A DNA stretch of 64,000 bases from Stentor coeruleus (GCA_001970955.1 MPUH01000018.1:62001-126000), one strand, 5' to 3'; counted from the stretch's first letter, positions 21,946 to 32,452 are shown. Notes: generated from the letters alone by a model not told the origin. Numbers and translations: made by a program.

Positions 21946-22108
21946 TCTTAGTTTAGTTAGAAAATTAACTTTTTATTATGAGCAAATTGATATAAACTTA
22001 AGAATAAATATACTCTATACCCATATTACATAAACCTCATTTTTATTAACTCCTTCTAAACCAATTTCAAAATATATTATTTTATCATCCTTACCTATCA
22101 ATTCCTAC

Positions 22109-22963
22109 TTATCTTCTATTTCTATACATTTCTCTAGCAACCTCATCCCAAACACTATTCCTATCATTCATATCACGCATATTATATGCATTTCTTCTAT
22201 AATCATCATACCTATCTCTTCTTATAAACATCCTATAAAAGAACGATACGGTAAATATCACAGCAAAAAAATAACTAGCTCCAATAAAAAAATCCAAAGC
22301 AGCAGCTTTTCTTTCCCTTCCTTCCCAATCATCCTTATTCCATCCTCTACTAAACTCATTCATAAACTCTTCATATTCTCTATCCGCTGCTTTTTTCTGA
22401 TTTTCTTTATATTTCTGAGAATTATCATCATAATCATCATAATTTCTCTCTTTCTTATACGAATAATAAGCTCTTCTCCCAGTTCTCGGATCATAATACT
22501 CATAATATTCAGTTTTTCTTTTAGTATTTTTACTCTTTGCAGCCTGTTCTCTAAAAAACTCATCAAAATTTTGTTCATTATGATTAAACCCAGCATTTGA
22601 TTTACCTTTAGTTTGTTGATTCCATTGATAAAAAGGATTATTATAAGCAGTATTTCTTGTATTCCCATAATTAGAATTCCCTGTATTATTCCATTGAGTA
22701 AAATCCCCGTATTTGGTCCCAGGATTTTTCATAGCATCATATTCTGAACGACTATTTTCCTTACCTAAAACACTCCAAGCTTCACCAAGTTGTTTAAATT
22801 TTTCTTCATCCCCTGTTGAAGAATCTGGATGATATTGTTTTGCCAGCTTTAAATAAGCTGAACGGATTTCAGTTTTGCTTGCAGTTGGAGTAACACCTAA
22901 GATTTTATAATAATCCTTTGATGTAAAATTATTACTGATGCATCTTAGAAGTTTACCGATCAT
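22109..22963 (-). CDS. DnaJ-domain (Hsp40) protein with one transmembrane segment
   Basis: 284 residues. The J domain is at about 16-78, with the HPD motif in KQYHPDSS, which stimulates Hsp70 ATPase. Residues 1-15 (MIGKLLRCISNNF) are basic and amphipathic and could be a mitochondrial presequence (inference). A Tyr/Asn-rich middle follows, then a hydrophobic helix at about 228-248 (FFIGASYFFAVIFTVSFFY) and a very basic tail. No zinc-finger or client-binding domains of type I J proteins are present. It is divergent from the TBC gene, with 102 bp between start codons. Confidence 0.88.
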   Translation of the reverse strand: MIGKLLRCISNNFTSKDYYKILGVTPTASKTEIRSAYLKLAKQYHPDSSTGDEEKFKQLGEAWSVLGKENSRSEYDAMKNPGTKYGDFTQWNNTGNSNYGNTRNTAYNNPFYQWNQQTKGKSNAGFNHNEQNFDEFFREQAAKSKNTKRKTEYYEYYDPRTGRRAYYSYKKERNYDDYDDNSQKYKENQKKAADREYEEFMNEFSRGWNKDDWEGRERKAAALDFFIGASYFFAVIFTVSFFYRMFIRRDRYDDYRRNAYNMRDMNDRNSVWDEVAREMYRNRR

Positions 22964-23065
22964 TATAAAAGAAAATGGATATTTTTAGTAGAAACTATAG
23001 GTTTATGTTTACTTTTTTTGTATATAGGATTATGATTTTAATAAGAAATTATAGTATTAGGTAAT

Positions 23066-24656
23066 ATGGAAGGATTTATACCTATTGATTCTCTGTGCTC
23101 TAATGAGAATTTTGTTTTGTTTTTTGTTAGGAAATCAGGGTTTTTTACTTTGAGGAATTTAGCTAATCGGGGCGAACTTGGGAAACTGGGGGTGAGAATC
23201 CAGTCATGGCGAGTCTTCCTTGGAATTTTCCCTGAAAATGCGTCTCACCAAGAATGGCTACAGATACTCACAGAAAACAGAAATAAGTACTCAGCTATGA
23301 AAAACACATATAAAATAAACGATCCACTGTTAGGCAATTCAGAAATACTCAAACTCCGTAGTGAAATTTCTAAAGATATGGATCGTACCTTTCAATCTCA
23401 TCGATTTTTCCAAGACCCAAACCATAAAAACTCTATCATAACACTTCTAAGTCATTGGGCAACAACTAATACTATAGGTTATGCACAGGGAATGACTGAA
23501 TTATCATGTTTAATCTACCTACAACTCTATGCAGAAAAATCATCAGATCCAAAACTCCCTGTATATCCTTTTAACAACCCTAATTTCATAGAACATGACA
23601 CTTTTCATATCTTTGACAGGCTTTTCAAAATAGGACTTAAAGACCTTTATATAAGTGAAAAAGGTCCAAGTCAAAAAAAGAACTTTATCACTGACCTTTT
23701 TCAAGAAATCAAGCAAAAATACACAAAAGAAGACCTAGTTGGGAATCCTGTTATTAAAATTTGTTATGATATTTATGATGTTTATCTTAAAGAACTTGAC
23801 CCAGAATTGTATAGTTTTTTACAAGAAAATGGGATCGAGCCTCATTTGTTTATGTTGTAAGGAATAATAAGACGATGGCTTAGATGCCTTTTTTCTAGAG
23901 AGTTAAGTTTAAACAATACCCTTGTTGTATGGGATCATATTTTTGCTTGGTATGGCATTAATGCTGATAATCGAAATCAAGCTTTGATTGGAAATGTTGA
24001 TTTTTCTAAAGAATTCGTTATGATCAAGTTTGTAGCAGTAAGTCTTATTCTATTTGTCAGAAATCATTGTAAGNAATCAAGCTTTGATTGGAAATGTTGA
24101 TTTTTCTAAAGAATTCGTTATGATCAAGTTTGTAGCAGTAAGTCTTATTCATATAAAAAATAATAATAAATATTCGTGATTTTATATAGTAACTAGGGAT
24201 GTTTCACATATACTTAAAAGATTAACAAAACTTCCTCCTATTGAAGATATACAGTTGATTATTGATTTTTCAATTTCTTGCAAAAATTTTATATTGCTTA
24301 ATGATGAATCTTTTAGACCTATACTACCTAAATTAACTTTTCCTAAAACAACTCAACAAGCTTTGTTAGCTAATGTTAAAGATACTAGTTTTAAGTTTTT
24401 TAATAAGATAAAAAACGCGGGGATTATTGAAAAACTTAAAGGGAAAAAGACGGCTCAGGTAGATCTTAATGTTATATCAACATCACAGTGGAGAGATGAT
24501 AATTATTCGTCGGTGGATTCTCTTGTAAGAATTGTTGAACAGGTGTCTTGTAATGTTAAGATGCAACTGCAAAGACAGGTCCTGGATAAAAAGAAGATTT
24601 TTGAATCTATTGCTTTGTTGCAGGAGTTAAAAGCGCAGGTTATGAATGATATTTAG
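23066..24656 (+). CDS. TBC1D5: TBC1D5-like Rab GTPase-activating protein, interrupted by an assembly error
   Basis: Three exons: 23066-23856, 23872-24068 and 24190-24656. The first junction is a clean 15-nt intron. The second intron is damaged by an N-join (see findings); the joined exons keep frame and give 484 residues. The domain order follows TBC1D5: SWRVFLGIFPEN, IGYAQGMTEL (glutamine finger), then LRWLRCLFSREL and LVVWDHIF. The arginine-finger segment reads SKDMDRTFQSH, with Arg in place. TBC1D5 acts on Rab7 with retromer at late endosomes; transfer of that role here is inference. The C-terminus (24255-24656) is helical and unrecognised. Confidence 0.82.
23857..23871 (+). other. 15-nt intron
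   Basis: Reads GTAAGGAATAATAAG, with A at position 10. It splits a Leu codon in the TBC domain, joining LFM-L to RWLRCLF. Confidence 0.93.
23975..24179. repeat. 76-bp duplication and extra sequence at an N-join inside the TBC1D5-like gene
   Basis: Bases 23975-24050 recur exactly at 24075-24150, with N at 24074. The stretch 24074-24179 looks like an artefact of joining contig ends. Its removal leaves a 15-nt intron and an open frame. Confidence 0.85.
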
Positions 24657-24762
24657 TTATGGATAACACAAAATAGATATAATAAATATCAAAGATAATA
24701 TAAACTAAATATTCATATTTTCAATAGAAATATATACATTTTCTTAATAATAATATCTATAA

Positions 24763-25260
24763 ATGAATTTATTACATCCATCAGACCCCAATAGCAATTA
24801 CCCAAGCAACTTAAACGTATTAAACTTGCATCAAACACCCTCATTTGCTCCTCAAGAAAATATCATATGCCAGCATATATTATCAAAATCTAATACCAAC
24901 AACTTATCATGTGAAGAAATTCGATACATGAAATACAATCCAAAATATAACCCTTTTATGCTAAATATTCCTCAAAGTAGAATGACTATCCCAAATTCTT
25001 ATTATCCTAAATTATTTGAATATAGAAAAGAGCCAGGTTTTTTTTTTAACCCTGAAGAAAATATTATATATAAACATATTTTATCATTACCTCATTTAGG
25101 AAATCTATCTTGTGAAGAATTAAGAAACTTTGCATATAATAAGAATACTTTTATAACAAATACAAGAGGGAATATAATAATGTTAAAAGATGATCAATTA
25201 AATCATAAGCCTAGAACATCAACATCGAATGTACCGAAAATAGATTTTATTTGGTCATAA
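24763..25260 (+). CDS. Small protein with an internal duplication, function unknown
   Basis: 165 residues, ATG to TAA. Two copies of a 28-residue motif lie at residues 32-58 and 99-126 with a constant 67-residue period: ENII-x2-HILS, then NLSCEE-I/L-R, then A/K-YN. The rest is rich in Asn, Pro and Tyr. No known domain. The neighbour downstream starts 25 bp after this stop and holds a faint echo (PHENILHQ). Real coding status is supported by the conserved internal repeat and by the fit between two gene-flank signatures. Confidence 0.65.
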   Translation: MNLLHPSDPNSNYPSNLNVLNLHQTPSFAPQENIICQHILSKSNTNNLSCEEIRYMKYNPKYNPFMLNIPQSRMTIPNSYYPKLFEYRKEPGFFFNPEENIIYKHILSLPHLGNLSCEELRNFAYNKNTFITNTRGNIIMLKDDQLNHKPRTSTSNVPKIDFIWS

Positions 25261-25285
25261 TAGATAATTTGAATAGTAATAAAAT

Positions 25286-26629
25286 ATGAGTTCTTTAGAT
25301 TTGAGGAATCAAAGATTAGCAGAATTGCGTGAACAGAAACTTAAAGGTATGAGAAAGATTCCTTTGTATTCTGAGAGTTTTAAGCCGGATGAGAGTTTAA
25401 GGTCTAATGAACTTAGTAGAGCTGAGATTCCTCCTGAAAGAATACCCTTGTTATCTGCTCCGAAAAATGAGGCTACAAAAAATCCATTTGGATCATTATC
25501 TACATCCAACCCAGATCCTGCACAAACTATTGAAACAGTCTCGAGCCCAGCACCCTGCCATCTTTCACCAGAAGTAAAAACTCTTGAAACAACAACAACC
25601 AAAGAAACAGTTTTCCTACCCCCAAAACAAGACCAGCCCCAAAAATCTCCTCAGCTGAACAAATACCAAGAGCAAATCTTTTTATTAAAACAGCAAATCC
25701 AATCAAAAAAACTCTCAATCTCAGCCTTATCAAAAACAATCTTATCGTCCCAACAAGAAAAACTTATCATCCAAAACGAAGTCAAAAAAATAATCCTCAA
25801 CAAAAACCTCCTCATAAAAACCTTATCATCCAAAGTAACTAAAATATAGCGTATCGAATATGAATCATCTATATCATCATTTCTAAATACTCTACATAGT
25901 ATACCAAACGAAGAAAATCAAATTGAAATAACATTCAAACTTAATGATTTAAAAAAATCAATAGAAGCAGCAAAGATCTCCTTACAAAAAAAAGAAGAAC
26001 AAAGTAAAACATTAAAAGAAGATCTTCAAGAAGTTATAAGTGAAAACCGTATGGCTAATGGAGCACTTCCTACAACAATACCTGAACCATATGATGAATC
26101 TTTACAATCAGATCTTTGTATACCATATCAAAGAAATTTAGTATCAGATATGGGTTCAACAATAGGACTTGGAGGTTTTTCTAATCAACCATTACCAAAC
26201 TCAAGTCCAACAATTATAAAAACTAAACAATCAGAAGAATCTAAAGGTATGTATTATCCATCACCAGATCCTCATGAAAATATTTTACATCAAAGTACTG
26301 GGGAAACTTTACATATACTTCATGAAAGTGATCAAGGTGCAGCAACACCTCCAAATGATCTTCAATGGGGAGATAATCAAGAAATTCTTATACAAAACTC
26401 ATTAGAAGAAGCAAAAGAACCAGGAACACCAAAAAGAGATGGAAGTATAAGAAGAAATTCTAGTGGAAGTAGTACTCCTCATAGATATACAGATTCAATA
26501 CATAGAGTACATAATCTTCTTGGACCAAGTATTCATAGTTATAATTCAGAAGAAGATGGGGATTTCTTTAATACATTAACAAGAGATAAACGTAGAACAG
26601 AAACAAACAGCAGGTCTTTATTTGATTAA
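25286..26629 (+). CDS. Coiled-coil protein of unknown function
   Basis: Exons 25286-25834 and 25850-26629 give 442 residues. The N-terminus (LRNQRLAELREQKLKG) is helical and basic. A Pro/Ser/Thr-rich linker follows, then a coiled coil at about 125-265 (KYQEQIFLLKQQIQSKKLS, and LKKSIEAAKISLQKKEEQ). The last 170 residues are disordered, rich in Ser, Asn, Pro and acidic residues. The stop codon overlaps the stop of the convergent TBC gene. No family recognised. Confidence 0.78.
25835..25849 (+). other. 15-nt intron
   Basis: Reads GTAACTAAAATATAG, with A at position 10. It lies between codons within the coiled coil and joins SSK to RIEYESS. Confidence 0.93.
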
Positions 26630-27879
26630 TCGAATTCGTCAAGGTTTATAAAACTTGATATATATGCAAAAGAGTTCTTTGCTGAAGCTAATTTCGAGTT
26701 CTTCAATATAAAATTCAGCGGCTCACTATCATCTTCACTTTCTTCTTCAGTTATTGGCATTTTATCTTCAATTTCAGAATCAAAACGACACATATGGTTT
26801 TTTCGACCTTGGAGATGACTGGATAAGTTATTAAATGATGAAACTTTTGGGTAGTTACATAAATCTAAATACCCTTCGATTTCTGATATTTTACTGTTGG
26901 TATATGTGAAAAAACTGCTTGTTTTAAGGATTTTCTGTTTGCATTCGTTTTCGTCTTCACATACTTTGTTTAAAGTATTAAATAATTCTTTTTGTGAGAT
27001 TATCTTAGTAAACCTTTCGCTATATTCTTTTAAAACATCTTTTTCTAATAAAAATCTCAATCTTTTTATTATCTCAGCAGGTATGCGGAAGTTTTTTTTT
27101 TCAATAGCCGATTTAAAAACTTTGAGATCAGAAAAACCTTTACATCCATGTTCAATTGTAGAAAGGGCACATATAAAATCATGTTGACATTGTAATTGAT
27201 TACGAAGAAGCCATAGAGAAGCTAAGCCTATTGTAAAAATAATATCATGACCTTTTACAAATATACAATCCCAAACATAAGTGACAATATCTCTTTGAAA
27301 AGCAAAACTAAAGAGACATATAAACCATTGGACTGTAAAAAGGCAGGACTCAATACCGATTTTTTCTAGAGCTTTGCTTATTGATGATAGTTTTAAACGG
27401 AATAAGTAATCGAAAATTTTCTGGTCGAGAATAACGCCACTCATAGAATTGTAATATTCTGTAGGTAAAATTTGTTCAATTATTTGGACGAAGATCCAGA
27501 AAGATTCTTCTTCTGAAAACCTTAGGCTTAGTAAAGTTGCGACGATAAAATTCAAACCTTGGCAATACCCGATGTTGGGATTACGTAATGAGTATGAAAC
27601 AAGTATATTCCGAAGCTGTTTTTTATCAAATGAACTATCTCCTGGAAAAGTACGAGTGATATCTTTGTCTATTTGTTTTATAGACTTATTGTCTAAAGGC
27701 TTAGGTAGGTCTAGAAGATAGGAGTAATAATTTGGAAAGTCTCTAATCATTGCTCCTGCACCTGAAAGAGTAAGCCACATCTATATATCTTATACTTCGT
27801 TTCGGTTCCAATCGTTTATAGTTTCTATCATTCTGTTTCCAGGGGTTTTTTCTGCGGAGTTGTTTTTTTTAGTACCCAT
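26626..27879 (-). CDS. TBC-domain Rab GTPase-activating protein
   Basis: Exons 27796-27879 and 26626-27780 give 412 residues. The TBC domain covers about 25-245: WLTLSGA, the arginine finger in DKDITRTFPGD, the glutamine finger in IGYCQGLNFI, then FTVQWFICLF and YVWDCIF. Both catalytic fingers are intact, so GAP activity is expected. The layout resembles GRTP1/TBC1D2-type proteins without their PH domain. The C-terminal 130 residues are helical, then acidic. The first exon supplies 28 residues starting MGTKKN; without it the frame starts inside the TBC fold. Confidence 0.88.
27781..27795 (-). other. 15-nt intron
   Basis: On the coding strand it reads GTATAAGATATATAG, with A at position 10. 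It lies between codons 28 and 29 of the TBC protein. Confidence 0.9.
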
Positions 27880-27921
27880 TATAATAACTCTCTACTCCAA
27901 TTAGAAAATCATTAAAATCAT

Positions 27922-28815
27922 CTAATCATTACTAATTATTTTCTTATTTTCAGGGAAATTCCATATCAAAGACAACCCAAGCGAATGGTTAACTTTGCTA
28001 CTTGTCGCATCTTTTGTGTCAATCTCCGCAGAAAAAACAAAACTCGTGTTTGGATTCAACTCACGCTTAACCAAAAAAGCGCATTTCCCATTAGAATCAA
28101 CTTTACCTTTAAGCATAGTATGATCATTATACATATGCTGGGCACCAAGTTGTATCTCAGTAATTTTCGATTCCCAAGTTGTTCTGACAAATGAAGCAAG
28201 TGTTGTTAAAGGGTTTATTTTCAAATAATAAGAAAGTTCAAAAGTCCCTAAAAACATTTCTTTGCCTATATGTTTTGCCACAAGTCTATATTCATTTTTA
28301 ACCCAAGCAATAGCCGCTTGATATTCTGTATATTTCTGTGAATGAAGGGCGAATTTCCAATCTAATCCTCCAATAAATTCATTAACCACTGCTGTAAGTC
28401 CAATATTCATAACAAGTGGATTATCTTTAAGAGACATTTGCAAATTAGCTTTATTAGTAGAAAATTGGACTTTAATTCCAGGCTCTGACTTTTTACTAAG
28501 ACCTTGACCAGAGATTTTATGTTCAACACATCCTAGTATTGTATATAAATTAGAGGTTTTTATATACTCAGCAAGAAGATGGGCTCGGTTGTTGGAGTAT
28601 TTTTTAAGTAAGACTCTCATACCTTTTGTTTGATATTCAATCCCAGCTAAAGCTAAAATGTCGTAAGTGTTCAATTGTTGAGCTTTAGCTTGGAATTTCA
28701 AGTCATTTTGAGATATTGCCGCTTTTAAGGTTAAAAGACTTTCTAGGCTGTAGAACTTTTTAAACAAATCCTGCTCTGGTTTGGTTAGTTTATGGAACTC
28801 TTCAGCTCGGGACAT
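27922..28815 (-). CDS. VDAC/porin-3 family mitochondrial outer-membrane channel
   Basis: 297 residues, usual for the family (about 280-300). The C-terminal half shows the alternating pattern of beta-barrel strands and the typical ending: LGAQHMYNDHTMLKGKVD, then FLVKRELNPNTSFVFSAEID and NHSLGLSLIWNF. This aligns in order with the VDAC C-terminus (sensitivity of pore strands, then a leucine- and glycine-rich last strand). The N-terminal helix is longer and divergent. Tom40 belongs to the same fold family and is the main alternative, but the C-terminal order looks more like VDAC. Same strand as the TBC gene, 42 bp from its ATG. Confidence 0.75.
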   Translation of the reverse strand: MSRAEEFHKLTKPEQDLFKKFYSLESLLTLKAAISQNDLKFQAKAQQLNTYDILALAGIEYQTKGMRVLLKKYSNNRAHLLAEYIKTSNLYTILGCVEHKISGQGLSKKSEPGIKVQFSTNKANLQMSLKDNPLVMNIGLTAVVNEFIGGLDWKFALHSQKYTEYQAAIAWVKNEYRLVAKHIGKEMFLGTFELSYYLKINPLTTLASFVRTTWESKITEIQLGAQHMYNDHTMLKGKVDSNGKCAFLVKRELNPNTSFVFSAEIDTKDATSSKVNHSLGLSLIWNFPENKKIISND

Positions 28816-28894
28816 TTGTTTTTAATATTATGATTTTTTTTGTATTAGGATTTTTATAATAAGAATCATGATTTACTAGTTTTTTTTTATCTAA

Positions 28895-30727
28895 TTAAAG
28901 ACCGTCTTGATATTTGCATTCTGTTATAAATGGATGTCTTAAAGCTTCAACTACAGTTAGTCTTCGATCTTTATCAGGGTCAAGCAAACATTTAAGGAAA
29001 TCGATAAAAATCATATCATTGCAGTGAAGTCGGTTTTTTATAGAAGAACGTTTTGGGATTAGAAGCTGGATTTTCTTTTTATTTTTACGTGCGAGTTTTA
29101 TTAACTCAATCATTTCTTCTGATAAATGCCGGTTATCTAAAGCTTTATCGTCTTCAACTTCTTTGTAAATAAGTTTTTCTTTTGTGAAGAATCTTGACAC
29201 ATGACGCCCAGTACGATGTATTTCTTCTGAAAGTGGTCCACAAATACTAACTACCCTTGCTAATAATTCTTGTATGCAAGTATTTTGAAAAAGAACATTA
29301 CCTGTAAAAAGTTCAAATAATATACATCCAAGAGACCACACATCTATTCTATAATCATATTGACAACCAAGAATAACCTCTGGAGCCCTATAACTTCTAC
29401 TTTGAACATAAGACCCAAGATGATCATGAATAAAACATGCACTACCTAAATCAATAATTTTAACTTCACATCTTGAATATGATTTCATTAATATATTTTC
29501 AGGTTTTAAATCACAGTGTATAAGTTTCAGACTATGAATGTGTTGTAGTCCTTTAAGCACCTGATATGCAATTTTTTGAATTCTCCCTATTGTAAAATAT
29601 AATTTATCATCATGTTCACGGTTATATTTAAGAAACTCATACAAATTATCCCTAAGTAACTCTGTAACAATAATCAAATGTTCTTTATGATAAAAACAAT
29701 CTATATATTTTACTATATTCTTATCATCCATATTCCCATTAACATTCACATATTTTAGTATTTTAATTTCATCAATACTTTGATCCATATAATCTTTATT
29801 ATTCTCAATAATCTTCAAACATACCATTTCTTTTGTTATAAGGTCCAAACATTGTATTGCTTTACTAAAAGCTGCAGATCCAAGATACTCAATAACCTGA
29901 TATCTTCCAGCAATGATACTATTAATAACAATTTGAAAGTCTTTTGTTTCTTCAAATCCAGTTTTTTCCCTATCATATAAAACCTTTAGATTATAACAAT
30001 CATATATAACATTTTCAAATTCTACAGGGTAATAATCATCATTAGCATTAGGGAATTTTACAGTATCTGGAAGGAGTCTTTCATTTTTCTTATCTTCTAA
30101 TATAGATTCATCACGAGTAAATCCTAATCTACTATCTGGAGGACGAGGTTTACTCATAGCTCTATCAGGAAATCCGTTTTTATCAGCGATTTCTTTACTA
30201 ACTTGATTGATTTCCTCATGTTTACACTCGACAATATTAAATCCTGGGTCATCATCATTTTCATACTCATCTGGAATATCATCTTCCATTGCAATAAGGC
30301 CAAAAGATGTGTTTGACGGTTGGATAATTGATGAAAAATCCTGCTTGGGGTCGATTTGTGAAGCAGAAAACAGTTCATCATCTTCAACTTGGGTTACTTC
30401 GCTAGTCACAGGTTTTATAGGAATAGGTCCTGGAGCAGCAGGGGGTGGCTGCTCAGGTAATTTAGGTTTTTGTAAAGTTCTAGGCACCCTAGTGATTTTT
30501 GGTGCCTTTGGTAATGGTTTCTTAGCAAGTTTTTTCAATAAATTCTGCATAACTTTTTGCTCTGGGGCAAGAAGCGGCTGTTTACAATACTCAGAAATCG
30601 CAGAATTCAACCACGTTTCCTGATTACTTGGTTTTTTAGGGTTCTTTCTCTCATACTGTATACTTTTAACTATCGCATCTAAATGCTGCTCTTTTAAAAA
30701 CTCAATAACAGTATCGATAAGTTCCAT
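28895..30727 (-). CDS. Plant-type DYRK protein kinase (DYRKP-like) with N-terminal LisH-like segment
   Basis: 610 residues. The kinase domain spans about 275-605: a glycine loop in IEYLGSAAFSKA, lysine in VCLKIIENN, HCDLKPENILMKSYSRC, a DLG instead of DFG (IIDLGSACF), and the DYRK activation loop SYVQSRSYRAPEVILG with the autophosphorylated Tyr. The lead-in (GFEETKDFQIVINSIIAGRYQV) is the signature of the DYRKP group known from plants and algae. Residues 1-30 resemble a LisH dimerisation motif. A Pro-rich linker lies at about 80-110. DYRKs are dual-specificity kinases that phosphorylate Ser/Thr substrates. It lies 45 bp downstream of BBS1 on the same strand. Confidence 0.88.
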   Translation of the reverse strand: MELIDTVIEFLKEQHLDAIVKSIQYERKNPKKPSNQETWLNSAISEYCKQPLLAPEQKVMQNLLKKLAKKPLPKAPKITRVPRTLQKPKLPEQPPPAAPGPIPIKPVTSEVTQVEDDELFSASQIDPKQDFSSIIQPSNTSFGLIAMEDDIPDEYENDDDPGFNIVECKHEEINQVSKEIADKNGFPDRAMSKPRPPDSRLGFTRDESILEDKKNERLLPDTVKFPNANDDYYPVEFENVIYDCYNLKVLYDREKTGFEETKDFQIVINSIIAGRYQVIEYLGSAAFSKAIQCLDLITKEMVCLKIIENNKDYMDQSIDEIKILKYVNVNGNMDDKNIVKYIDCFYHKEHLIIVTELLRDNLYEFLKYNREHDDKLYFTIGRIQKIAYQVLKGLQHIHSLKLIHCDLKPENILMKSYSRCEVKIIDLGSACFIHDHLGSYVQSRSYRAPEVILGCQYDYRIDVWSLGCILFELFTGNVLFQNTCIQELLARVVSICGPLSEEIHRTGRHVSRFFTKEKLIYKEVEDDKALDNRHLSEEMIELIKLARKNKKKIQLLIPKRSSIKNRLHCNDMIFIDFLKCLLDPDKDRRLTVVEALRHPFITECKYQDGL

Positions 30728-30772
30728 TTAATTGTAAACTATTATAATCTATTTTCTTTATAAATTATAACC

Positions 30773-32452
30773 TTAAGTCTCTTCACATGGAGGAATATTA
30801 ATAAACGCAGTCATAACAGGTAAAACAGACTTACTCGTAATAAGAAAAACTCTAACATTTTCACTTGCCCCTTGTAAACTCTGCAAACTAATAAGCTGTT
30901 TATATTTAAGCCCAGGGACTAATACTGGGAAATAGAGTTTTTGTGTAAGGACTTTAAACAAACTAGGGTCATAAGAATATCCAACTCTTATATCACTACA
31001 AATATCTTTACCAATATTCTCTACTTCAAGAACTATACTAAAAATAGGCCCAAGACCTTGAACATAAGCTGACATACGAACATTACACCCTGTAGATTTA
31101 CTATTAGAATCAGTGTTTTCTATTTTAGCAAAAGCTTTGGCTGTTCTAAGTTTTATAGAAATTAAATCACGAAGAAAACCTTTGTACATTTGTATAGAAT
31201 TCTCACGTTCACGATCAACTTGTTCTAAGTAAAGTTTGCTTTTAGCTGGGATGTTAAGAGGAATTTCTTGTTCTGGAGGAGGACCAGTAAAATCAGAACG
31301 GCCTTCAAAGTTCGCCCGTTTATCGATTTTTTTCATGATTATTCCTCCGCTTTTTACGTTTGCCACAAGGACTCCTTCTTCTTTACCGTATGTGCCAAAG
31401 CATATACCTTGAATACTTTCCCCTAAATTGATTGTGTTTAAGAGGACTTTGTCTTTGTATAATTTGACATCTCCATTCGATAAAGCTATGAGAAGACCTT
31501 TAAATACACGGGTACGAGTTAGTTTCATTAAACACATACTGCAAACAGAGTGTTGGAAATAAAGGGTGTAAAGTTTTCGACCTTTCATATGGAAACAGTG
31601 AACTTTGTTGTCGTAGGAACCTACAAATATGTATTTATCTAATGTTGCTAAGCATGAAGGTGGGGTCTCTAGTTCCAAAGCATTCGACATCAAAAAACCA
31701 TTTTTTATTGTAAAGACCTTTGATTCCCTACAAGCTACTATAATCCTTGACTCTGCAGAAAACAAACCCATCGAGCTTATAAAAGCTGGCACACATGGCA
31801 ATTGGCATTTTTTCAATATAGTCGACCCAACTTGATCTAAAACATATACAAACCTGTTTTCAGTTCCAACAATCAGCATAGAACAAGCATTATCAACTTC
31901 CATATCTTTTTGTATAACCCCTAAACAAGTTATACTAGGCAATTGTATAAGCGCACTATCTAATATATTTTCTAAAAAAGCTAATTTTTCATTTTCAGTA
32001 TCATAAGATAAGAACTCAATACTTCTCATACTTAAAAACCCTTCAGCATCTCTTAAAGCATTAAGTTGTTTACAAGCTTCATTTATATCTATAGTATTTT
32101 CTTTTAAATCTTGCCATACTTTACTTTCTTCATTGGTAATTTCTATAGAGGGTAAAGTGAACTTAAAAAAAGGTCTTGAGTTTTTATATATGTATATAGA
32201 ATTCCCTGCTGCTATTGCTAAACTTGGAGGGGAATTTAGTTCTGGATAATAAACTGTTACTGCACAAGGAACTTCAATGAGAATACTTTCCCAGGCAATT
32301 GATGTTGACTTGTATACTCTTAATCGTTTTTTTAGGTCTCCAATGATGAAGTTAGAGTCAGCTTCATTTTTCAAATCTGCAAGACACATTGTTGAACTGA
32401 AACCTCGGAGACCTGCGACTGGGTCACTCCATAACTGCATCCAAGTGTCCAT
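30773..32452 (-). CDS. BBS1: BBS1, BBSome subunit
   Basis: 559 residues against about 590 in animals. Matching blocks run throughout: GFSSTMCLADL near the start, IYIYKNSRPFFKFTLP, LIVGTENRFVYVLDQ, LYKDKVLLNTI, IQGICFGTYGKEEGVLV, GGIIMKKIDKRANF followed by GPPPEQEIPLNIP, and the C-terminal GAE-like part with AYVQGLGPIFSIVLE and LVPGLKYKQLI. BBS1 forms a beta-propeller plus adaptin-ear domain and links the BBSome to the Arl6 GTPase for membrane-protein transport in cilia. Single exon; the start ATG corresponds to the animal N-terminus minus a short leader. High confidence from ordered similarity. Confidence 0.95.
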   Translation of the reverse strand: MDTWMQLWSDPVAGLRGFSSTMCLADLKNEADSNFIIGDLKKRLRVYKSTSIAWESILIEVPCAVTVYYPELNSPPSLAIAAGNSIYIYKNSRPFFKFTLPSIEITNEESKVWQDLKENTIDINEACKQLNALRDAEGFLSMRSIEFLSYDTENEKLAFLENILDSALIQLPSITCLGVIQKDMEVDNACSMLIVGTENRFVYVLDQVGSTILKKCQLPCVPAFISSMGLFSAESRIIVACRESKVFTIKNGFLMSNALELETPPSCLATLDKYIFVGSYDNKVHCFHMKGRKLYTLYFQHSVCSMCLMKLTRTRVFKGLLIALSNGDVKLYKDKVLLNTINLGESIQGICFGTYGKEEGVLVANVKSGGIIMKKIDKRANFEGRSDFTGPPPEQEIPLNIPAKSKLYLEQVDRERENSIQMYKGFLRDLISIKLRTAKAFAKIENTDSNSKSTGCNVRMSAYVQGLGPIFSIVLEVENIGKDICSDIRVGYSYDPSLFKVLTQKLYFPVLVPGLKYKQLISLQSLQGASENVRVFLITSKSVLPVMTAFINIPPCEET

